Part shown: positions 58,810-64,000 of the stretch, piece by piece | Position numbering within the stretch: the first letter of the stretch is position 1 | How the letters are laid out: every line of letters starts with the position of its first letter | Source: Rubrobacter taiwanensis | Lineage (GTDB): Bacteria > Actinomycetota > Rubrobacteria > Rubrobacterales > Rubrobacteraceae | Length of the DNA: 64,000 bases | NCBI RefSeq assembly: GCF_004337705.1 | Contig: NZ_SKBU01000018.1 | Coordinates: forward strand, 1-64,000 | Direction: 5' to 3' | Notes under the pieces: generated by a model | Told to the model about the DNA's origin: nothing | What the model saw: the letters and a program-made list of their open reading frames with translations, nothing else | Databases searched by the model: none | Made by a program: the position numbers and the translations under genes

Positions 58810-60780
58810 TCATGCCTCAGGCGTCAGCTCCTCCAGCTCGGCGAGCACGGCGCCGCCGGAGACCATGGAGCCTTCGCGGAAGGGAAGCCGGGTGACCACC
58901 CCGGCGTAGGGAGCCACGATGGGCTGCTCCATCTTCATCGCCTCCAGCACCAGGAGCGGCTGCTGCGCCCGCACCTCTTCGCCTTCCTCGACCAGGACCT
59001 TGATCACGATCCCGGGCATGGGAGCCTCCAGACTGGTACGTCCGGACTCGCCGGAGCCTGACTCCATATCCTCCAGGTTCAAGGCGGGCGGTCTGGCGAG
59101 CGTGTGCTCGCGCCCCCTGCACGAGACCCGCACCTCGCTCCCTTCGCGCTCGACCCGGGCCGCGACCGGGCTGCCGTTCGCCTTCAGGTGCAGCTCGTTG
59201 CCCGTCCGGGCCAGAAGCCCGACCTCATACTCCTCGCCATCCAGCCGCAGCCGCCAGAGCCGGGCACCGTTCCGTTCGGCTTCGACCGTCCGCTCCCGGC
59301 CGCCGTCCAGGTAGCGGATGCGAGCGGCTCCGCCGGCCCGCCAGATCCCCAGCTCGAAAGGATCGCGCGCCGGGTTCCCGCTCCCGGAGAGCTCCTCGAC
59401 CGCCGCCGCGAGCAGCGCCTCTGCAGGAGCCTCCCCGGGACGACCGACGAGCCCGTGCGTCTCCAGGAAATCGGTCGAGGTGTCTCCGGCCGCGAAGGCG
59501 GGGTGCCCGGCCACGCGCCGGAGCAGGGGCAGGTTGGTCACGACCCCCTCGATCACGTAGCTCCTGAGCGCCTCTTGCATCCTTGAGACGGCCGCCGGCC
59601 GGTCCGGGGCGTAGACGATGAGCTTCCCGATCATGGGGTCGTAGTTGACCGGGACCTCGTCGCCGGACTCCACCCCGGCGTCGTTGCGGATGCCCGGCCC
59701 CTCGGGCGGCCGGAAGAGCAGGATCCGGCCGCCGGTCGGCATGAACGTCTCCGGGTCCTCGGCGTAGACGCGGGCCTCGATCGCGCTGCCCGTAAGCTCC
59801 ACGCTCTCTTGCGCGAACGGCAGCCGCTCCCCGGCAGCGACCCGGATCTGCAGCTCCACCAGATCCCGGCCCGTGACGAGCTCGGTAACCGGGTGCTCCA
59901 CCTGCAGGCGGGTGTTCATCTCCAGGAAGTAGAAGCGGTGGCCCTCCAGCATGAACTCCACCGTCCCGGCGTTGCGGTAGCCGGCGGCCTCGGCCAGCCG
60001 CACGGCCGCCTCCCCGAGCTCCTCGCGCTCCTCTGGCGTCAGGGCCGGAGACGGAGACTCCTCGATGATCTTCTGGTGCCTACGCTGGATGGAGCACTCC
60101 CGCTCACCCAGGTGCACCACGTTGCCGTGGTTGTCGCCGAGAACCTGCACCTCGATGTGGCGCGGCCGCTCTATCAGCTTCTCCAGGAACACCCGGCCGT
60201 CGCCGAAGGCCGAGAGGGCCTCCCTCTGCGCGCTCTCCACGGCGTCCGGGAACTCTCCGGGGTCGCGGACGGCGCGCATCCCCCGCCCGCCGCCGCCGGC
60301 GCTGGCCTTGATGAGCACCGGAAAGCCGATGCGCCCGGCCTCCTCCGCCAGCTTCTCCACGCTCGTATCATCCCCGGTATATCCGGGCACGGTGGGAACG
60401 TCCGCCTTCTCCGCCAGCCGCTTGGCCGCCACCTTCGATCCCATGAGCTCCATAGCCTCCGGGGGAGGCCCGATCCAGACGGCTCCCGCCTCCTCCACCG
60501 CCCGGGCGAAGTCCGCGTTCTCGGCCAGAAACCCGTAGCCGGGGTGCACGGCCTCCGCGCCGCTCTCCCGGACGGCGTCCAGGATGCGTTCGATGTTCAG
60601 GTAGCTCTCCGCGGGTGCGGCGGGGCCGAGCAGGTAGGACTCGTCCGCGAGCCGCACGTGCAGGGCCCCGGCATCGGCCTCCGAGTAGACCGCGACGGCC
60701 GCTATCCCGAGCTCGCGGCAGGCGCGGATTATCCGGACCGCGATCTCACCCCGGTTCGCGATGAGGATTCTGGAGAACAT
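58810..60780 (-). CDS. Methylcrotonyl-CoA-type carboxylase, biotin subunit (LiuD-like)
   Basis: A 656-residue fusion of biotin carboxylase and biotin carrier. It starts MFSRILIANRGEIAVRIIRACRELG, has the ATP-grasp loop KASAGGGGRGMR and the motif FLEMNTRLQVEHPVTE, and ends with a lipoyl-like domain whose EAMKM carries biotin on Lys616. The gene order (carboxyltransferase, hydratase, biotin subunit) equals liuB-liuC-liuD, so 3-methylcrotonyl-CoA from leucine is the likely substrate. Geranyl-, acetyl- or propionyl-CoA carboxylases are alternatives. Start overlaps the hydratase stop by one base. Confidence 0.9.
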   Translation of the reverse strand: MFSRILIANRGEIAVRIIRACRELGIAAVAVYSEADAGALHVRLADESYLLGPAAPAESYLNIERILDAVRESGAEAVHPGYGFLAENADFARAVEEAGAVWIGPPPEAMELMGSKVAAKRLAEKADVPTVPGYTGDDTSVEKLAEEAGRIGFPVLIKASAGGGGRGMRAVRDPGEFPDAVESAQREALSAFGDGRVFLEKLIERPRHIEVQVLGDNHGNVVHLGERECSIQRRHQKIIEESPSPALTPEEREELGEAAVRLAEAAGYRNAGTVEFMLEGHRFYFLEMNTRLQVEHPVTELVTGRDLVELQIRVAAGERLPFAQESVELTGSAIEARVYAEDPETFMPTGGRILLFRPPEGPGIRNDAGVESGDEVPVNYDPMIGKLIVYAPDRPAAVSRMQEALRSYVIEGVVTNLPLLRRVAGHPAFAAGDTSTDFLETHGLVGRPGEAPAEALLAAAVEELSGSGNPARDPFELGIWRAGGAARIRYLDGGRERTVEAERNGARLWRLRLDGEEYEVGLLARTGNELHLKANGSPVAARVEREGSEVRVSCRGREHTLARPPALNLEDMESGSGESGRTSLEAPMPGIVIKVLVEEGEEVRAQQPLLVLEAMKMEQPIVAPYAGVVTRLPFREGSMVSGGAVLAELEELTPEA

Positions 60781-61565
60781 CAGGCTCGTATCCAGCTCGC
60801 CCGGCGCTTCTCCAGGAATGCCCGCAGCCCTTCCTGCCCCTCTTCGCTCGTGCGGGTCCGGGCCATCTGCCGGGCCATCGTGTAGGTCTCTTCGGAGATA
60901 TCTATGCCGCGCAGCGCGCGCACCAGCCGCTTGGCCTCCGCGAGCGCGTTGGGCCCGCCCTGAAGCAGGGCATCCACCTTCTTCCGCACCGCAGCGTCCA
61001 GCTCGCCCTCGGGGACCACCTCGTGCACGAGCCCGATCTCCCGCGCCCTCTCGGCCCCGAAGCGCTCGCCGGTCAGAAACAAAGCGGCGGCGGCCGAAAC
61101 CCCGATCTTGGCCACCGCGACCGGAGCGATGGTGGAGGGCGTGATGCCGAGCCGCACCTCGGTGAACCCGAACCGCGCGCCCTCGGCCGCAACCACGATG
61201 TCCGAGGCCGCAACCAGCCCGCAGCCGCCGCCCAGCACCGCGCCGTGCGCCCGGGCGACGATGGGCTTGGGGCACTCGTCCATCGCCACCAGCATTCCCG
61301 CCAGCCTCTGCATGTCCTCCACGTTCTCCTCGTAGGAGAGCTCTATGCTGCGCCGGAGCCAGTCTATGTCCGCTCCGGCGCAGAGCGAGCGCCCCGCGCC
61401 GGAGATGACGACGGCGCGGACGGCGCCGTCCCGCCCGGCCTCTTCTATGGCCTGCCGGATCTCGTCTATAAGGGCGTTGTTGAGCGCGTTGTGCACCCCG
61501 GGCCGGTTCAGCGTGAGGCGGGCGACCCCGCCTTCGACCTCGTAGCGCAGGTTCTCGTATGGCAT
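60780..61565 (-). CDS. Enoyl-CoA hydratase, methylglutaconyl-CoA hydratase-like (LiuC)
   Basis: A 261-residue crotonase-fold enzyme. It has the N-terminal NRPGVHNALNNALIDEI, the oxyanion-hole segment GRSLCAGADIDWLRR and the second motif AHGAVLGGGCGLVAASDIVVA, followed by FGFTEVRLGITP containing the Glu expected in hydratases. Placed between the two carboxylase subunits it would hydrate 3-methylglutaconyl-CoA to HMG-CoA in leucine breakdown. ATG 61565 after GGGAGGG. Confidence 0.88.
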   Translation of the reverse strand: MPYENLRYEVEGGVARLTLNRPGVHNALNNALIDEIRQAIEEAGRDGAVRAVVISGAGRSLCAGADIDWLRRSIELSYEENVEDMQRLAGMLVAMDECPKPIVARAHGAVLGGGCGLVAASDIVVAAEGARFGFTEVRLGITPSTIAPVAVAKIGVSAAAALFLTGERFGAERAREIGLVHEVVPEGELDAAVRKKVDALLQGGPNALAEAKRLVRALRGIDISEETYTMARQMARTRTSEEGQEGLRAFLEKRRASWIRA

Positions 61566-61578
61566 CAACCCTCCCTCT

Positions 61579-63174
61579 CTACATCCGGAACACGCCGTAG
61601 GTCGTGTCTTCTACGGGCGCGTTGGCTGCGGCGGAGAGCCCCAGAGCCAGCACCATCCGGGTGTCGGCCGGGTCTATCACCCCGTCGTCCCAGAGCCGGG
61701 CGGTCGAGTGGTACGGGTTGCCCTCGCGCTCGTACTTCTCCAGGATCGGGCGCTTGAACTCCTCCTGCTCCTCCGGGCTCATCTCCTCGCCCCGGTCCAG
61801 CCGCACCTGCAAGAGCACGTTCGCCGCCTGCTGGCCGCCCATGACGCTGATCCTGGCGTTCGGCCACATAAAAAGAAGGCGCGGCGAGTAGCCCCGGCCG
61901 CACATAGCGTAGTTCCCGGCCCCGAAAGACCCCCCGATGATCACGGTAAAGCGCGGCACGCGCGCGTTGGCGACCGCCATGACCATCTTCGCCCCGTCCT
62001 TGGCGATGCCGCCGTTCTCGTACTCTTTCCCGACCATGAACCCGGTTATGTTCTGCAGGAAGATGAGCGGGATCTTGCGCGAGGAGCACAGCTCGATGAA
62101 GTGCGTGCCCTTGAGGGCGCTCTCGGAGAAGAGGATGCCGTTGTTGGCGATTATCCCCACCGGGATGCCCATGATCCGGGCGAAGCCGCAGACGAGCGTC
62201 TCGCCGTAGAGCGGCTTGAATTCGTGCATCCGGCTGCCGTCCACGATGCGGGCTATGATCTCGCGCACGTCGTAGCTCTTGCGCGGGTCGCGGGGGATGA
62301 TGCCGTAGATCTCGCGTGCGTCGTACAGCGGCTCCTCGGGCTCCGCCATCTCCCAGGGCCACTCCTTGCGGGTGTTCAGATTCTCGACGATCTGGCGCAC
62401 GATGGCCAGCGCGTGCTCGTCGTTTTCGGCGTAATGGTCGGCAACACCGGAGATCCTGGTGTGCACCTCCGCCCCGCCCAGCTCCTCGGCCGTGACCTCC
62501 TCACCGGTCGCCGCCTTCACCAGCGGCGGGCCGCCGAGGAAGATCGTGCCGTTCCCCTTGACGATGACCACCTCGTCGCTCATCGCCGGGACGTAGGCCC
62601 CTCCGGCGGTGCAGCTCCCCATGACCGCAGCGATCTGCGGGATCCCCTTCGCGCTCATCCGCGCCTGATTGTAGAAGATGCGTCCGAAGTGGTCCCGGTC
62701 CGGAAACACCTCGTCCTGCAGCGGCAGGTACGCCCCGCCGGAGTCCACGAGGTAGATGCACGGCAGGCGGTTCTGCTCGGCGATCTCCTGCGCCCGCAGG
62801 TGCTTCTTGACGGTCATCGGGTAGTAGGTGCCGCCCTTGACCGTAGCGTCGTTGGCCACGATCATGCACTCCCGCCCGGCCACCCGCCCGATGCCCGTCA
62901 CCATCCCGGCCGCCGGGACCTCGCCGCCGTACAGCCCGTAGGCCGCGAGCGGCGAGAGCTCCAGGAAGGGCGTGCCGGGGTCCAGCAGCAGCTCTATGCG
63001 GTCGCGCACGAGCAGCTTGTTCCGCTCCCGGTGCCGCGCGCGGGCCTTCCCGGGGCCGCCCTGCCGGACCTCCCTCGTCCGGGCGCGCAGCTCCTCCAGC
63101 AGCTCCTCGTAGGCCCCGGCGTTGGAGCGAAACTCCCCGCTCCTGGGGTCCACGTAGCTGCGGATCTTGCTCAT
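61579..63174 (-). CDS. Methylcrotonyl-CoA-type carboxylase, carboxyltransferase subunit (LiuB-like)
   Basis: A 531-residue carboxyltransferase with both crotonase-like halves. The CoA-binding half has [59 protein letters not shown]; the second half has [27 protein letters not shown] and [19 protein letters not shown]. The wording [15 protein letters not shown] is characteristic of the methylcrotonyl-CoA group. First gene of the operon, with the hydratase 13 nt downstream. AGGCGAGCC before the ATG is a modest site. Confidence 0.92.
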   Translation of the reverse strand: MSKIRSYVDPRSGEFRSNAGAYEELLEELRARTREVRQGGPGKARARHRERNKLLVRDRIELLLDPGTPFLELSPLAAYGLYGGEVPAAGMVTGIGRVAGRECMIVANDATVKGGTYYPMTVKKHLRAQEIAEQNRLPCIYLVDSGGAYLPLQDEVFPDRDHFGRIFYNQARMSAKGIPQIAAVMGSCTAGGAYVPAMSDEVVIVKGNGTIFLGGPPLVKAATGEEVTAEELGGAEVHTRISGVADHYAENDEHALAIVRQIVENLNTRKEWPWEMAEPEEPLYDAREIYGIIPRDPRKSYDVREIIARIVDGSRMHEFKPLYGETLVCGFARIMGIPVGIIANNGILFSESALKGTHFIELCSSRKIPLIFLQNITGFMVGKEYENGGIAKDGAKMVMAVANARVPRFTVIIGGSFGAGNYAMCGRGYSPRLLFMWPNARISVMGGQQAANVLLQVRLDRGEEMSPEEQEEFKRPILEKYEREGNPYHSTARLWDDGVIDPADTRMVLALGLSAAANAPVEDTTYGVFRM

Positions 63175-63273
63175 GGCTCGCCTCCGGCAGCCCCCATCAA
63201 GTGTTTCTCCGTCTCAAGATCCGATAACACGCGCACCGGTATGGTAGCCACCCCGTCCGGTCCGCGCCACCAT

Positions 63274-64000
63274 CTACGCCCCAGACGCCGAGAGCCCGGC
63301 GAGCACCTGCGCGAGCTCGTAGAGCTCGGGATCCAGCGGACGGATCTTGCCGGCTACCTCCGGAAGGGGGATGCGCTCCATCCGGCGGCCCTGGAGCCCG
63401 ATCATGACCCCCGTCTCTCCGCCGACCAGCGCCTCGACCGCGGCGGCCCCCATGCGGCCGGAGAGGATGCGGTCGTAGGCGAGCGGGCTCCCGCCGCGCT
63501 GCACGTGCCCCAGCACCGTGAGCCGGGACTCGAACGCCCCAGGCGTGCGGTTTATGTACTCGTGCAGCTCCGCGGCCGTGAGAGCGGCACCCTCCGCCGC
63601 CACGACGATGAAGTGCGGCTTGCCCCTGGCGTAGGAGCGCCTCAGCGCCTCGAGGATGCCCTCCGGGTCGGGCTCGAACTCCGGCACCAGCACGGCCTCG
63701 GCTCCGCCCGCGATGGCGCTCATGAGCGCGAGGTAGCCGCAGTTGCGGCCCATGACCTCCACCACGTGCGCCCGCTGGTGCGAGCTGGCGGTGTCCTTGA
63801 TGCGGTCTATGGACTCCAGCGCCGTGTTGAGCGCCGTGTCCACCCCGACGGCCATCTCCGTGTGCGGCACGTCGTTGTCTATCGTTGCGGGGATGCCGAT
63901 GGTACCGATCCCGAGCTCGAAGAGCCGCTGCGCGCCGGCCAGGCTCCCCTCGCCCCCGATCACGACCAGGCCACCGATCCCGGCTCCGAGGAGGTTCTCC
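63274..64000 (-). CDS. pfkA: 6-phosphofructokinase (5' end beyond window)
   Basis: The last 241 or so residues of a phosphofructokinase; the start lies right of the window. Visible are VVIGGEGSLAGAQRLFELG (nucleotide site), IGIPATIDNDVPHTEMAVGVDTALNTALESIDRIKDTASSHQR with the catalytic Asp, and VVEVMGRNCGYLALMSAIAGGAE. HVQRGGSPLAYDRILSGRMG follows later. GGEGS rather than GGDDT favours an ATP- over a pyrophosphate-dependent enzyme. It phosphorylates fructose 6-phosphate in glycolysis. It ends 99 nt before liuB on the same strand. Confidence 0.95.
   Translation of the reverse strand, partial: ENLLGAGIGGLVVIGGEGSLAGAQRLFELGIGTIGIPATIDNDVPHTEMAVGVDTALNTALESIDRIKDTASSHQRAHVVEVMGRNCGYLALMSAIAGGAEAVLVPEFEPDPEGILEALRRSYARGKPHFIVVAAEGAALTAAELHEYINRTPGAFESRLTVLGHVQRGGSPLAYDRILSGRMGAAAVEALVGGETGVMIGLQGRRMERIPLPEVAGKIRPLDPELYELAQVLAGLSASGA

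Overview
The window looks like chromosomal core DNA from a high-GC actinobacterium, most likely Rubrobacter or a close relative. The support is the conserved actinobacterial order enolase / FtsB-DivIC / DUF501 / Ppx-GppA, the very large (about 1,600-residue) NAD-glutamate dehydrogenase, and a C50 (bacterioruberin-type) carotenoid gene set. Also supporting this are pervasive GTG/TTG starts, AGGAGG ribosome binding sites and many ATGA/GTGA overlaps. The genus call is inference from gene content; no alignment was run. I see no insertion sequence, prophage, CRISPR array or rRNA.

Layout. 1-9000 is mostly a leftward run: a sodium:solute symporter, small membrane proteins, a cNMP/CBS/nucleotidyltransferase signalling protein, a GrdB/PrdB-like selenoprotein with an in-frame UGA and a clear SECIS-like hairpin, YchF, and a DMT exporter. 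9000-12500 holds a NarL-type regulator without a normal start codon, a zinc-ribbon protein, a pair of pseudopilins, an RDD protein and a glyoxalase. 12500-18400 holds a degenerate ABC1 (UbiB-like) pseudokinase and a carotenoid group (FIST, cruF, prenyltransferase, CrtI/CrtD-type desaturase). 18400-22150 holds OsmC, a TetR-controlled ABC exporter and a 2-phosphoglycerate kinase homologue.

22150-28900 is one leftward acid-sugar catabolic operon: DeoR regulator, LarA/DUF2088 racemase-like protein, GntP and KdgT transporters, DUF1537 kinase, PdxA-type dehydrogenase. 28970-35150 pairs a glutamate-type symporter with the giant NAD-glutamate dehydrogenase. 35180-41450 carries a thioesterase, a DMT transporter, a single-domain response regulator, long-form IspH, Lon and a Roadblock protein. 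A tRNA-Val, a DUF190/crcB/crcB fluoride-export cluster and a formamide cassette (amiS, fmdA, divergent fmdB) follow.

45400-55100 is housekeeping: a tRNA with anticodon UAA but a short variable region, ppx, DUF501, ftsB, pyk, eno, a SurA-like lipoprotein, mfd and mdh. 55290-58770 is a small regulon candidate: an AraC regulator followed by two copies of a 48-nt promoter element, one before a cysteine-dioxygenase-like gene and one before a DrrAB-type exporter. 58800-63200 is a liuBCD-like leucine degradation operon, and the window ends inside 6-phosphofructokinase. The most noteworthy item is the selenoprotein at 5368-6021, where gene callers would split or truncate the gene.
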